64,000 nucleotides of DNA, from contig NZ_JBNILH010000007.1 in the NCBI RefSeq assembly GCF_050107595.1, forward strand, positions 124,001-188,000. Direction: 5' to 3'. Shown here piece by piece: positions 32,739 through 41,543 of this stretch (within the stretch, counting starts at the first letter, position 1; each line of letters begins with the position of its first letter). The translations under genes and the position numbers were made by a program. This stretch comes from Bacillus_AB infantis_C. Lineage in GTDB: Bacteria; Bacillota; Bacilli; Bacillales; Cytobacillaceae. The notes beneath the pieces were generated by a model. It was not told where the DNA came from. It made no database searches and saw nothing but the letters and a program-made list of their open reading frames with translations.

Positions 32739-33113
32739 ATGAGATTGCTTGGCATTATTATTGGAGTTATTGTTGCTGATAACCTGTTCCACCTGATCGA
32801 CGCTTTTGCTTTTGGCCTTAAGGCCGAAACCAGTCTGGAACGGATCGGGGCTGTATTCTTTGGCGTCTGTGTACTGGGCGTATTAATGCTCATCTTCCAC
32901 CGCCTGTTTTCTGCTGCCTTTTTCAATGGATTCACAGCGGCAGCAGGTTTGTTCCTGAGCTTCGACATCGCCGTATTTCACTGGATCTTCCAGCTTCACC
33001 GAATCACAAACGGACCTGAGGCCAACTGGCTTGAGCCCCTGTTTGTAATTGGCGGGTCATTTTTGGTATGGTATGGGATTAAGAAAGAGAGAATGGCAGT
33101 CAAACGAGCTTAA
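32739..33113 (+). CDS. Small four-helix membrane protein of unknown function
   Basis: 124 residues, four predicted helices: RLLGIIIGVIVADNLFHLID, the IGAVFFGVCVLGVLMLIF segment, FNGFTAAAGLFLSFDIAVFH, and LEPLFVIGGSFLVWYGI. A short HRITNGPEANW loop and a basic tail follow. It might belong near DUF2243, but the match is loose. GGAAGGAG site before ATG 32739. Divergent from the phosphoesterase. Confidence 0.6.
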   Translation: MRLLGIIIGVIVADNLFHLIDAFAFGLKAETSLERIGAVFFGVCVLGVLMLIFHRLFSAAFFNGFTAAAGLFLSFDIAVFHWIFQLHRITNGPEANWLEPLFVIGGSFLVWYGIKKERMAVKRA

Positions 33114-33115
33114 AT

Positions 33116-33141
33116 CGGCCAGTGCTTGTTATTGGCCTCTT
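33116..33141 (+). terminator. Terminator after the small membrane protein
   Basis: GGCCA/TGGCC stem with a 12-base loop and CTCTTTTATT tail, immediately after the stop. Confidence 0.55.
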
Positions 33142-33229
33142 TTATTCATATGGTCGTCATTTAACCTACCGAAAAACCTGCAATTTTGCTAAAATAAAAA
33201 GATAAAAATCAACCTGCAGGTGAATAAAC

Positions 33230-33409
33230 ATGTCTGAAACAAACGAATTAAAAGGAATTGACACAAGTATTGTGTATGACTACAAGGATTATCCTGATGT
33301 TAAGAGCGGGAGATGCGATAATTGCGATAATACCTTGTTTAAAAGCTCGGTAAAGGATTTTATTTTTCTCCGCGAATGCCGGAAATGCGGAATGAAGAAA
33401 AGTATATAA
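33230..33409 (+). CDS. 59-residue zinc-ribbon-like protein
   Basis: ATG 33230 with AGGTG seven bases upstream opens a 59-codon frame ending at TAA 33409. The product has two Cys pairs, GRCDNCDNTLF and RECRKCGMKK, spaced 17 residues apart as in a CxxC...CxxC zinc ribbon, followed by a basic end. The N-terminus is acidic (YDYKDYPDV). Function unknown; it might be a small RNA polymerase or ribosome-associated factor. Followed by a hairpin and T run at about 33424-33447. Confidence 0.65.
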   Translation: MSETNELKGIDTSIVYDYKDYPDVKSGRCDNCDNTLFKSSVKDFIFLRECRKCGMKKSI

Positions 33410-33423
33410 AGCTGCTGAAGGAG

Positions 33424-33447
33424 GCGCAGATTTTGCGTCTTTTTTTA
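33424..33447 (+). terminator. Terminator of the 59-residue protein gene
   Basis: GGCGCA/TGCGTC imperfect stem with GATTT-type loop followed by seven T. Confidence 0.6.
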
Positions 33448-33558
33448 TTTATTGATGAAGGAAAAGCGCTCTATCTATCTGTTTATTATTGTCACATCTC
33501 TTTGATCCTTGTCTCATATACTGGACTAGCATAGAGTGTAAGGAGTGATCGGTCTGGT

Positions 33559-34443
33559 ATGAAAAGCAAAACACTTAAAAGGCTGTCAATTTTGTTGGTG
33601 ATTCTCTTCGTTTTTCTTTTGCTGGGTTCAGTTTCTGCCATCATTTATGCCAACTATTATGTCAATGACGGAGAAGTGCCTGTGTCACAGGAGCTTTTCC
33701 CGGAGAATGAGCCGAAAAGAGTGCTAGCCCTGTTTGCTCATCCGGACGATGAAATTATGGTCAGCGGAACCTTTTCTAAGCTTGGGAAACAGAAGGATGC
33801 TTTCACCGCACTGGCGGTATTCACCAGGGGCGAAGCAGGTCCTGATGGAGGGATAGTCCCGAGGGATAAGCTTGGTGATGAACGCACAAAGGAAATGAAG
33901 AAATCTGCTGAAATTATAGGCGCGGACCGGCTGGAGTTTTATGACTTTCCGGATGGAGGCTTAGAAGAAGTACATGGAGAGGAGATGAAACAGGTTATCA
34001 GAGACTTAATTACTGATATTAAGCCAACGGTATTGATATCTTATGACGATGAGATAGGCTTATACGGGCATCCCGACCATGTGGTCACAGGCAAACTGGT
34101 GCGGGAAGTGGCAAGGGAAGAACTTTCTAAGGGGAATTCTCCTGTTAAAAGGCATTATATGGTTACACTGCCCAAGCCGATGATTGAAGTGGCGCTTAAG
34201 CTCTCCCCAACCTTCAAGGAGAAGTATCCGAAAGATACCAGCAAAGGTCTTCCAGCGCCGGACATCGCTTTTCCAATGGCAACTGAAGCTGCTGCACGAA
34301 AAAAAGTCCTCCTTGCTCATCGGACCCAAAAAGAAGTGATTTCAAGTGTCCAGCCGTACTATGATAAAATACCGGCATCTATCTACTATCGCATCTTTGA
34401 CCGGGAGTACTTTTACCTGGCTGAGTCAGACGATCGGGAATGA
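33559..34443 (+). CDS. Membrane-anchored PIG-L/LmbE-type deacetylase
   Basis: 294 residues. One N-terminal helix (about 9-31) precedes the deacetylase domain. The metal-binding signature LFAHPDDEIMVSG sits at 58-70 (His61, Asp64-type ligands) and the third ligand His is in YGHPDHVVTGK. Other family text: VFTRGEAGPDGG and LEFYDFPDGGL. These zinc enzymes remove N-acetyl groups from sugars (N-acetylglucosaminyl conjugates such as in bacillithiol or PI anchors). The membrane anchor suggests action at the cell surface. The AAGGAG site is about 13 bases from the ATG, longer than ideal. Confidence 0.85.
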   Translation: MKSKTLKRLSILLVILFVFLLLGSVSAIIYANYYVNDGEVPVSQELFPENEPKRVLALFAHPDDEIMVSGTFSKLGKQKDAFTALAVFTRGEAGPDGGIVPRDKLGDERTKEMKKSAEIIGADRLEFYDFPDGGLEEVHGEEMKQVIRDLITDIKPTVLISYDDEIGLYGHPDHVVTGKLVREVAREELSKGNSPVKRHYMVTLPKPMIEVALKLSPTFKEKYPKDTSKGLPAPDIAFPMATEAAARKKVLLAHRTQKEVISSVQPYYDKIPASIYYRIFDREYFYLAESDDRE

Positions 34444-34499
34444 AATAAATGCCTAAGCAGCGGCAATAAAGGGCATCAAACGCGAGTACCTAACTTGTC

Positions 34500-34915
34500 C
34501 TGCTGCCATTCAAAAATACAGTTCTAGACAGCCCTGCTGGAACCACTTTTTTAGAAAAAATTAAAAATAGCGGTTCTACCAAGACCCGCTGGAACCACTA
34601 TTCATCAAAAATCAGAAATAGCGGTTCTACCAAGACCCACTGGAACCACTACTTCATCAAAAATCAGAAATAGCGGTTCTACCAAGACCCACTGGAACCA
34701 CTACTTCATCAAAAATCAGAAATAGCGATTCTACCAAGCCCCGCTGGAACCACTATTCATCAAAAATAATAAATAGCGGTTCTAGCAAGACCCGCTGGAA
34801 CCACTATTTCATTACAAATCAAAAATAGCGGTTCTACCAAGCTCCGCTGGAACCACTATTTCATCATAAATCAAAAATAGCAATTCTACCAAGCCCCGCT
34901 GGAACCACTATTTAG
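34500..34915. repeat. Palindromic tandem array C, 51-52-bp period (AATAGCGGTTCTACC family)
   Basis: Eight units start at 34515 (decayed), 34566, 34617, 34669, 34721, 34772, 34824 and 34876. Each is AATAGCGGTTCTACC, a seven-base loop, then GCTGGAACCACTATT; the arms match at 12 of 15 positions. It fills the 540-bp gap between the convergent PIG-L gene and the small gene at 34984. Confidence 0.92.
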
Positions 34916-34983
34916 CCCAAGCTACAAAATAATAGGCGCAGGCCGCTCTCAACCCAATAGAAAAATCCCTTTATGTTAAAGTG

Positions 34984-35124
34984 TTATTTCTTCTTGTCAC
35001 TCTTCTTTTGGCTTTGCGGTACCGCTGTATCCAGCGCTCCTGTTTCAAAGTCGTATTCCCTGGATATTCCGGCGAATCTTCCAAGATCGTTCGTCCGGTC
35101 TTCGCCCTTTTGATTTTTAGCCAT
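34984..35124 (-). CDS. 46-residue hydrophilic protein
   Basis: ATG 35124 (MAKNQKGEDRTND) has GGAGGTGA five bases upstream, while the longer frame upstream has no site. The product is charged, with LGRFAGISREYDFETGAL in the middle and a Lys-rich tail (SQKKSDKKK). It has no membrane segment. Size and composition would fit a small spore or cytosolic protein, but I do not recognise it. Confidence 0.55.
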   Translation of the reverse strand: MAKNQKGEDRTNDLGRFAGISREYDFETGALDTAVPQSQKKSDKKK

Positions 35125-35241
35125 GAGACTCACCTCCTTCACTGTAAGTTCCCCGTTCCTGATTCCAATTATGTACATTCCCTCTAATCAAATAATCTGT
35201 TCAGAATTGACTTATACTATGGATGAAAGGAGGCGGGACGA

Positions 35242-35409
35242 TTGAAAAACAATAAGCAAAACCAACCGGATACAACGCAAATTGCCGCCAAATACTTCGA
35301 TCCATCCGATTATAAAGGTAACTCCCAGCTGGAGCAGGGTCTCGCTGAAACCCATGAACAAGTCGGGGATGATTATAATGAGGGAACCGTGGATCAGCTG
35401 AAGGAATAG
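35242..35409 (+). CDS. DUF4025/YozQ-like small protein
   Basis: TTG 35242 lies a few bases after AGGAGGCGGG and opens a 55-codon frame to TAG 35409. The text KYFDPSDYKGNSQLEQGLAE followed by THEQVGDDYNEGTVD matches the DUF4025 (YozQ-like) pattern of a DY ... LxxGL ... THEQVxDxYxEGT line that I recall from Bacillus. Very acidic, no membrane segment. Function unknown; often found in spore-formers. Confidence 0.7.
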   Translation: MKNNKQNQPDTTQIAAKYFDPSDYKGNSQLEQGLAETHEQVGDDYNEGTVDQLKE

Positions 35410-35564
35410 ACATAATGAGCTGCTTGCCTCCGCAAGCAGCTCTATTCCGTGACAGGCATAGTTATACTGATAAATTCAAAGACCTTTCATCGTCAGGAAA
35501 TAAGACAATTAACTTCCCCTCCATCTTCTGCTCTTTTAAAATAAGTACCAGGAGGGATAATGAA

Positions 35565-36056
35565 ATGATAATCCGCGAAGCAGCAATTGAAGATTTGCCT
35601 GAAATTCTTGATATTTATAATGAAGCAATCCGCACACTGACAGCGACATTTGACCTTGAAGAACAAAGCCTGGAAGAGCGGACAGCCTGGTTTAATAAGT
35701 ACGGGGGCAAATATCCGCTGACAGTTGCAGAGGCAGATGGCCACATTGCCGGCTATTGCTCGATTGGACCATTCCGCGACAAGCAGGCATATGAAAAAAC
35801 AGCAGAGCTTTCTGTCTACATATCTTCCTGCTTCAGGGGAAAAGGGATCGGGGCAGGCCTGGTGGAGGATATGCTTTCCCGCGCAGCCGGACTGGACTAC
35901 CATACGATCATCAGCGGGCTCACTGCCGGCAATGCGGCAAGCGTTAAGCTTCATGAAAGGCTGGGCTTCCGCTATATCGGCATTTTTAAGGAAGTCGGCT
36001 TTAAATTTGGGGAATGGCAGGATGTCCTTTTTTATCAATATTTCTTCAATAAATGA
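35565..36056 (+). CDS. GNAT acetyltransferase (phosphinothricin/YwnH type)
   Basis: 163 residues from ATG 35565 (MIIREAAIEDLPEI), GGAGGG eight bases upstream; the longer frame has no site. It is the single GNAT domain of phosphinothricin/methionine-sulfoximine acetyltransferases: IYNEAIRTLTATFDLE, then YCSIGPFRDKQAYEKTAELS, then RGKGIGAGLVEDML (acetyl-CoA loop), and KLHERLGFRYIGIFKEVGFK near the end. It acetylates an amino-acid-like substrate. Stand-alone gene with its own terminator. Confidence 0.85.
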   Translation: MIIREAAIEDLPEILDIYNEAIRTLTATFDLEEQSLEERTAWFNKYGGKYPLTVAEADGHIAGYCSIGPFRDKQAYEKTAELSVYISSCFRGKGIGAGLVEDMLSRAAGLDYHTIISGLTAGNAASVKLHERLGFRYIGIFKEVGFKFGEWQDVLFYQYFFNK

Positions 36057-36057
36057 C

Positions 36058-36083
36058 AAAGGCCGGCAGTATGCCGGCTTTAT
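36058..36083 (+). terminator. Terminator of the GNAT gene
   Basis: AAAGGCCGGCA/TGCCGGCTTTA stem around GTA, one or two bases after the stop. Confidence 0.8.
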
Positions 36084-36095
36084 AAAAAACAAAAA

Positions 36096-36124
36096 ATCGC
36101 CTAACTCATGGTTTAGACGATTCA
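36096..36124 (-). terminator. Terminator of the 47-residue gene
   Basis: AATCGTCTAA/TTAGGCGATT-type stem (minus strand) followed by a T run. Confidence 0.65.
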
Positions 36125-36126
36125 TT

Positions 36127-36270
36127 TTATCTTACGCAGTTGATCGCAGTCTGCAATAGCTCGATATCCTTAACAATTTCTGACTTTAAGGCTTTGTCTT
36201 TACATCTGTTATATTCTTTTTTCATCCGTTGGATTTCCTCTAAAAAAATGTAGTATTCTATGCTGTTCAT
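36127..36270 (-). CDS. 47-residue helical protein
   Basis: ATG 36270 with AGAGGG five bases upstream opens a 47-codon frame. The product is MNSIEYYIFLEEIQRMKKEY and continues with a charged helix ending DIELLQTAINCVR; it is all helical with no membrane segment. It has its own terminator, which supports a real gene. It is reminiscent in size of Spo0E-like phosphatases, but the SQxLD signature is absent, so I leave the function open. Confidence 0.5.
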   Translation of the reverse strand: MNSIEYYIFLEEIQRMKKEYNRCKDKALKSEIVKDIELLQTAINCVR

Positions 36271-36432
36271 AATCGCCCTCTTACAATTTGAATTATTTAC
36301 TACTCTTTACCCTTTTTACAAAAATGAAAACAACAAAATATGTCATTTTTTAGGTGAAAGGCACCTATACCAGTTATAGACTACATGCAAAAAGCCTCAA
36401 CGCCAGTCATGCCGGGGCTGAACAATCAGCAG

Positions 36433-37344
36433 TTATTCCTGTCTGTTATAGTGAATCGTATATGTGAGTATATTGCCTTCCAGGCGGATAGCTACTTCCA
36501 CAAGTCCGGAACGGGATATATAATTAGCAGAACTGCCCGCCGACTCCTGTTTCTCCCATCCTTCCGGGCTGCTCTCCAAAGCTTTTAAATAATCCGAAAA
36601 GCTGCGGCTCGAAGCCTCTTCCCACCGGTATTCCTCATACCCGGAGCTGACAGTGACCGGCGTAAGCCCAACCGGATACAATAACTCTCCATATCCATGG
36701 GTGACATAAAGGGGCTCCGGATGAATGTAAGGTTCGACGTCTTTGAATCGCAAGCTGGCAATAGCCTGAAATATTTCTGCATATTCAAATTTAGGATAAT
36801 CAAAGGAGAAGTAAACCCATTCTTCCCCCTCAGGCTGGATGAAAAAATGATAGCGGAGAGCCGTATCCATCATCTTGACATGCTCAATATACATTATAGT
36901 TTTAAAAGGGAAATGCTCTAGTTCTTGCCTGACGTACATCGGGCGGGAAGATATGATGCTGTCCATGTCCTGCTCTGATATGTTTTTGCCAAAGCCCGCC
37001 TTGGTTTCCGTTCCCTCCGCTCCCCTTAAAAACTCAACTTCTCCTTGTGATGCTTTGACTTCAATCCCCGGCAGGTCCCAAGTATAGGGGTGGCCATCCA
37101 GCATAATAAAAGAAGCATCTTTCTGCAGTTTTGACTCCTGCAGGGATAGCAAAAGCAGACCTCCGCATATAAGCAAAAGCAGGCATGCCGACGCAATTGA
37201 ACCTGCCCGGAAAAAACTGGTTCCAGTCTGACTCCCCTTCTTTACAGATTGCATGATTCTCCTTTTCAACTGCTCGCTTTCACCTTTAACAGGCACAAGC
37301 TCACGCAGACCATCCCATTTATGGTTATCAAATTGACCTTTCAA
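36433..37344 (-). CDS. Anti-sigma factor of the ECF operon
   Basis: 303 residues; TTG 37344 is the likely start (GGAGG eight bases away, whereas ATG 37350 is only two bases from it). A cytoplasmic N-terminal part (1-45, GLRELVPVKGESEQLKRRIM) is followed by one membrane helix (about 47-70, GSIASACLLLLICGGLLLLS) and a large extracellular domain with no family name I can give. The gene overlaps the end of the sigma gene by 17-23 bp. Together these are typical of membrane anti-sigma factors that hold an ECF sigma factor until an envelope signal triggers release. Confidence 0.75.
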   Translation of the reverse strand: MKGQFDNHKWDGLRELVPVKGESEQLKRRIMQSVKKGSQTGTSFFRAGSIASACLLLLICGGLLLLSLQESKLQKDASFIMLDGHPYTWDLPGIEVKASQGEVEFLRGAEGTETKAGFGKNISEQDMDSIISSRPMYVRQELEHFPFKTIMYIEHVKMMDTALRYHFFIQPEGEEWVYFSFDYPKFEYAEIFQAIASLRFKDVEPYIHPEPLYVTHGYGELLYPVGLTPVTVSSGYEEYRWEEASSRSFSDYLKALESSPEGWEKQESAGSSANYISRSGLVEVAIRLEGNILTYTIHYNRQE

Positions 37345-37861
37345 TTCCATCGCCTCCTTTCAGCTGATTTTCCTTTCTCAGCACTTTTATCGCGCGCGAG
37401 ACTGTTTTGCGGACCTTAACTTCCGACCAGCCCAGGATTTCAGCGATCTCCTTAGAAGTGCATTCCTCTACCTTGCTTAAAATAATGACAATCCTGTAGT
37501 TGGGCTTCAGCTCTTGAATCTGTTCCAACAGTTCCTTTACTTCCTCCCTCATCTCCACAACTCTTTGTACATCCAAACCGGATGGGATATGGCTTTCCGC
37601 CAATCTTCCCAGGAAAATCCTTCTCCTTTTCCGTCTGCGGATTTCATCAAGTACCTGATGCCTGGCGATGGCGAACAGCCATGTCTTTACAGACGACTTC
37701 TCCTCAAATCTATCTATCGCCGACCAGGCTTTCAGAAAAGTATCATGGACAATATCATCGCACCCCTCTTTTGATCCGAGCATGATCCAAACAAACCGGA
37801 ACAGCTCTTTTCCGAATTGCTCATACCATTCAAGGATCAGCCTTTCCTTGTGATTTCCCAC
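37328..37861 (-). CDS. ECF-type RNA polymerase sigma factor
   Basis: 177 residues, GTG start 37861. Region 2 has GCDDIVHDTFLKAWSAIDRF and TWLFAIARHQVLDEIRRRKR; region 4 has PNYRIVIILSKVEECTSKEI followed by AEILGWSEVKVRKTVSRAIK. This is the two-domain layout of ECF sigma factors (SigM/SigY/YlaC size). The anti-sigma gene follows with an overlap. The promoter upstream looks like an ECF promoter, suggesting self-activation. Confidence 0.88.
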   Translation of the reverse strand: MGNHKERLILEWYEQFGKELFRFVWIMLGSKEGCDDIVHDTFLKAWSAIDRFEEKSSVKTWLFAIARHQVLDEIRRRKRRRIFLGRLAESHIPSGLDVQRVVEMREEVKELLEQIQELKPNYRIVIILSKVEECTSKEIAEILGWSEVKVRKTVSRAIKVLRKENQLKGGDGIERSI

Positions 37862-37893
37862 ACACTCACCTGCTTTTACTTATTCTATATACT

Positions 37894-37921
37894 TAGTCGC
37901 CTTTAAGAGAAAACTGTGACA
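37894..37921 (-). promoter_or_regulatory. Candidate ECF autoregulatory promoter
   Basis: On the minus strand TGTCACA (37921-37915), 15 bases, then CGACTA (37899-37894). The TGTCAC/CGACTA pair is typical of Gram-positive ECF promoters and lies 32 bp upstream of the sigma start codon. Confidence 0.5.
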
Positions 37922-38048
37922 CTTTAGGAAGAGAAAATTGAAAAACCTTTTTTATCCTTGATATAAGGGTAAAATAATCAGGATATAGTGGATATCAGGC
38001 TTCCGGTATGATACCATTTACAAGTTAAAGAAAAGGAAGTGACTGAAG

Positions 38049-38423
38049 ATGATAAAAATTGAAATTCCAAATCCGGATTTGACTCTGACTAAAAACAAGC
38101 ATGCCGACGAACAAACATCCTCCGTACTGAGCAATCTCTACGGCTTTACGGATTACCACCGCATCCCCCGGGATAAAGGCGGCCTGATCCTGTTCCTTGA
38201 TTCAAATGAGGACCTGATGTTTGTAGGAAAAGCGCGCAAGCTGAGGCAGCGTGTAAAGAAGCACTTTGAAGACACGGTTTCACCAATTAAAGATGTCCGC
38301 CATGATGTATACAAAATTGCCTTGATTTATGTAGAAGACCCGATGGAGAGGGAAATTTATGAGACATATATCATCAATACTCTCCAGGCCAAATATAATA
38401 CAGAAAAAGTTTTTTATAAATAA
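38049..38423 (+). CDS. GIY-YIG nuclease-like protein
   Basis: 124 residues. A short N-terminal extension precedes a GIY-YIG-type domain: GLILFLDSNEDLMFVGKARK, then LRQRVKKHFEDTVSP, and YVEDPMEREIYETYIINTLQ with the metal-ligand Glu near the end, then KYN. The G-I-Y is replaced by G-L-I and the Y-I-G by F-V-G, so catalytic activity is uncertain. The layout is that of the UvrC N-terminal domain and of stand-alone UPF-type members. Alone, before a bidirectional terminator. Confidence 0.75.
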   Translation: MIKIEIPNPDLTLTKNKHADEQTSSVLSNLYGFTDYHRIPRDKGGLILFLDSNEDLMFVGKARKLRQRVKKHFEDTVSPIKDVRHDVYKIALIYVEDPMEREIYETYIINTLQAKYNTEKVFYK

Positions 38424-38438
38424 CATGCCAACGAAAAA

Positions 38439-38460
38439 AACGAAGCATCACCGCTTCGTT
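38439..38460. terminator. Bidirectional terminator
   Basis: AACGAAGC/GCTTCGTT stem with six-base loop, A run on one side and T run on the other, between convergent genes. Confidence 0.85.
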
Positions 38461-38468
38461 TTTTTTCG

Positions 38469-39089
38469 TTATTTAACCCAGCTTTTCAAGTCATCTGTTG
38501 ATAATATATTCTGCCAGGCCTTTTTTTCTCCTTCATCTATACCGCCAGTTTTAATGGCATAATGCAGGAACCAAATTTCCCCGCCCTCGCTTTGAATCCT
38601 GGCTGTTTCATATTGATCAGGATGGGCAGAATCTCCGGTCAGCTGAAATTCATAATAAAGATTATGAGCATCCTCTTTTAGAACCTCAAAGTGTAGGTCA
38701 CCGGAAACAGACTGCTCAAGAGAATTTTTAAATTGGGCTGCATATGCCTGCACCGGCACCTCATTCGGATTGCTGTAGCGGTGAACTGTAATCAGCTCAG
38801 ACCAGTTATCGACTGTTTCTCCTGCAAGGACATATTCCTGAAAAAGCCCGTTCTGAGAATCGGTAAAGCCGAGCTGCCATTCCTTTCCGTTGGCAATAAA
38901 GCTTTCCTTCCCTGCCGCCTCTTCAGCATCAGCTTTCTCCCCTGCAGCATCAACTGCCTCTATTGCATTTTTTGCAGGAGCTTCCTCCTTTTTTTCTGAA
39001 GCTGAATCACTTTCCCCTGCTCCGGAACAGGCAGCGCTTATCATGACCAGGCCTGCCAAAAATAATGACAATTTCAAATGCTTCAACAA
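38469..39089 (-). CDS. Lipoprotein of unknown function
   Basis: 206 residues, TTG start with GGGGA upstream. Signal MLKHLKLSLFLAGLVMISAA then Cys of the lipobox. A low-complexity Ala/Glu linker (about 25-62) follows, then a domain with ANGKEWQLGFTDSQNGLFQE and VHRYSNPNEVPVQAYAAQF. This is a single-domain extracytoplasmic lipoprotein that I do not assign to a family. Convergent with the GIY-YIG gene. Confidence 0.65.
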   Translation of the reverse strand: MLKHLKLSLFLAGLVMISAACSGAGESDSASEKKEEAPAKNAIEAVDAAGEKADAEEAAGKESFIANGKEWQLGFTDSQNGLFQEYVLAGETVDNWSELITVHRYSNPNEVPVQAYAAQFKNSLEQSVSGDLHFEVLKEDAHNLYYEFQLTGDSAHPDQYETARIQSEGGEIWFLHYAIKTGGIDEGEKKAWQNILSTDDLKSWVK

Positions 39090-39362
39090 AATCCCCTCAG
39101 TTTCTGTAAGAATAGCTAAATTTTACCTGAAGAAATCCGAAAACGTCAATATTCTTAAGACATGCTCAGACCAGGCCACAGATGTACTTCAGCAACAGGG
39201 ACATAACCCTATTGTTCTATCGAAGCCGGAATTCTATTAAAAGAGCTTTTAATAATATCCATCATATTGGCGGGTTCGGCAGCACCATGCCCTCCCTTTT
39301 TTTCATGAGAAACCCGTTAATATAGAGTGAGCGGCCTGCTGACTTAACTATTTTTATGCTCC

Positions 39363-41543
39363 TTAGTGGCGGACAGCCTGTTTCGATTTCGCCTCCAGTC
39401 TCCTTTTATGCAAAATAGGTTCTGTATAGCCATTAGGCTGACTTTTCCCATCAAAAATCAGTTCGCAGGCCGCCTGGAATGCAACTGAAGTGCTGAAATC
39501 ATCAGACATTCTTTTATAGCCCGGCTCATTTTCATTTTGTGCATCTACTACCCTCGCCATTTTTTGGAGCGCTTCCATCACCTGTTCCTTTGAAGCCACT
39601 TCATGATGGATCCAATTGGCCAGATGCTGGCTTGATATCCTCAGGGTAGCACGGTCCTCCATCAGACCGACATCGTGAATATCCGGCACTTTCGAGCAGC
39701 CGATGCCCTGTTCCACCCAGCGGACCACATAGCCAAGAATGCCCTGGGCATTATTCTCGATTTCCTCCTGGATTTCTTCTGGAGACCATGATTCATGGTC
39801 CTCCACAGGAATTGACAGCATTTCATCCCTATACAGTGCCTGGCGCTGCAGCCCCTTTTGCTGGATTTCCTTTACATTGATCTGATGGTAATGCAATGCA
39901 TGAAGGACGGCCGCCGATGGCGACGGCACCCAGGCAGTATTAGCCCCTGACATGAGCTGGGCACCCTTCTGCTCAAGCATCTCCTTCATTTTATCCGGCA
40001 TGGCCCACATGCCTTTGCCTATCTGTGCCCTGCCTGAAAAGCCGGCAGACAATCCTGCTGAAACATTGGACGCTTCGTAAGCCTGCAGCCAACTGGATTT
40101 TTTCAAGTCTCCTTTACGCACCATCGGGCCTGCTTCCATGCTTGAGTGGATTTCGTCCCCTGTCCGGTCAAGGAATCCTGTATTGATGAACACGATGCGG
40201 TCTTTGACTGCTTTTATACAGCCTTTTAAATTCAGTGAGGTTCTGCGCTCTTCATCCATCAGTCCGATCTTAATGGTATTCCTCTCAAGCCCAAGCAAAT
40301 CCTCTGTTCTATCAAAAAGCTTCCCTGCAAATGCGGCTTCCTCCGGCCCATGCATCTTTGGCTTTACAATATAAATCGACCCTTTCCTGGAGTTGGACGG
40401 ATCCTCTTTCTGCAAGAGAGAATGCTTCCCTGCCAGACCAGTAAAGACGGCATCAAGGATTCCTTCGTGCACTTCATTTCCTGCCTTATCCAGAACTGCC
40501 GGATTTGTCATCAGATGGCCGACATTGCGGACAAACAGAAGCGATCTGCCTGGCAGGGAAAAAGGATTGCCTTCAGGATCGTGATAATGCCTGACACCGT
40601 TCAGTTTCCTTGTTATAATTTTTCCTCCCTTAGAAAAATCGGCGCTGAGCTCCCCTTTCATCAAACCAAGCCAATTCCGGTAAACGAGCATCTTGTCCTC
40701 CGCATCAACAGCCGCAACTGAGTCCTCACAATCCATGATCACTGTAACAGCTGCTTCCATAAGAATATCTTTAACGCCCGCCGGATCACTTTTTCCAATA
40801 TCAGAAGCACGGTCAATCTGGATTTCGAAATGAAGTCCATGATGCTTCAGCAATACTGCTTCGGGAAGATCTTTATCTCCCCGGTAACCGGCAAAAGCTT
40901 CAGGTTCTTTAAGTTTTGAAGATGATCCATTCTTCAAAGCGATTACCAGACTGCCTTCCTTGACTGAGTACCGGACGGCTTCCTTATGGGAAGCACCGTC
41001 GAGTGCGGCAGCCTGATCAAGAAATCCCTTTGCGGATTCTATTACTTTTTTTCCGCGCACAGGATTATAACCGCCTGATCTTTCCGCTCCGTCTTCATCA
41101 CTGATAGCGTCTGTTCCATACAAAGCGTCATACAGGCTTCCCCAGCGCGCATTGGCCGCATTGATGCTGTATCTGCTGTTATTGACCGGCACAACCAGCT
41201 GTGGACCTGCCTGCAGAGCGATCTCGTCATCCACATTTTTCGTGCTGATCTGAAACTCTCCAGGCTCCGGCTGCACATACCCGATATCCAGGAGGAATTG
41301 TTTATACGCCTCAAAACTGAAGCCATCGCGATGTTCAGAATGAAACTGGTCAAGCTCCCTTTGCAGCTCCTCCCTTTTGGCCAGAAGTTTTTTGTTTTCC
41401 GGAGTTAGCTCTTCAATCAGCTTTTCCAAACCATTCCAGAATGCCTTTTCTTCCAGTCCGGTCCCGGTAAGGGCCTCCTTCTGTATAAATTGATGCAGAG
41501 CTTCATCCACCTGCAAGTGTCCGATTTTTCGATACTTTGCCAT
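39363..41543 (-). CDS. glcB: Malate synthase G
   Basis: 726 residues, the full length of malate synthase G (the A form is about 530). It condenses glyoxylate with acetyl-CoA to malate in the glyoxylate bypass or glycolate use. Marks: GNPFSLPGRSLLFVRNVGHL, MEAGPMVRKGDLKKSSWLQA, IGKGMWAMPDKMKEMLE, and the TIM-barrel acid block TVIMDCEDSVAAVDAEDK with the catalytic Asp region. No isocitrate lyase or glycolate oxidase gene is next to it. Stand-alone. Confidence 0.95.
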   Translation of the reverse strand: MAKYRKIGHLQVDEALHQFIQKEALTGTGLEEKAFWNGLEKLIEELTPENKKLLAKREELQRELDQFHSEHRDGFSFEAYKQFLLDIGYVQPEPGEFQISTKNVDDEIALQAGPQLVVPVNNSRYSINAANARWGSLYDALYGTDAISDEDGAERSGGYNPVRGKKVIESAKGFLDQAAALDGASHKEAVRYSVKEGSLVIALKNGSSSKLKEPEAFAGYRGDKDLPEAVLLKHHGLHFEIQIDRASDIGKSDPAGVKDILMEAAVTVIMDCEDSVAAVDAEDKMLVYRNWLGLMKGELSADFSKGGKIITRKLNGVRHYHDPEGNPFSLPGRSLLFVRNVGHLMTNPAVLDKAGNEVHEGILDAVFTGLAGKHSLLQKEDPSNSRKGSIYIVKPKMHGPEEAAFAGKLFDRTEDLLGLERNTIKIGLMDEERRTSLNLKGCIKAVKDRIVFINTGFLDRTGDEIHSSMEAGPMVRKGDLKKSSWLQAYEASNVSAGLSAGFSGRAQIGKGMWAMPDKMKEMLEQKGAQLMSGANTAWVPSPSAAVLHALHYHQINVKEIQQKGLQRQALYRDEMLSIPVEDHESWSPEEIQEEIENNAQGILGYVVRWVEQGIGCSKVPDIHDVGLMEDRATLRISSQHLANWIHHEVASKEQVMEALQKMARVVDAQNENEPGYKRMSDDFSTSVAFQAACELIFDGKSQPNGYTEPILHKRRLEAKSKQAVRH

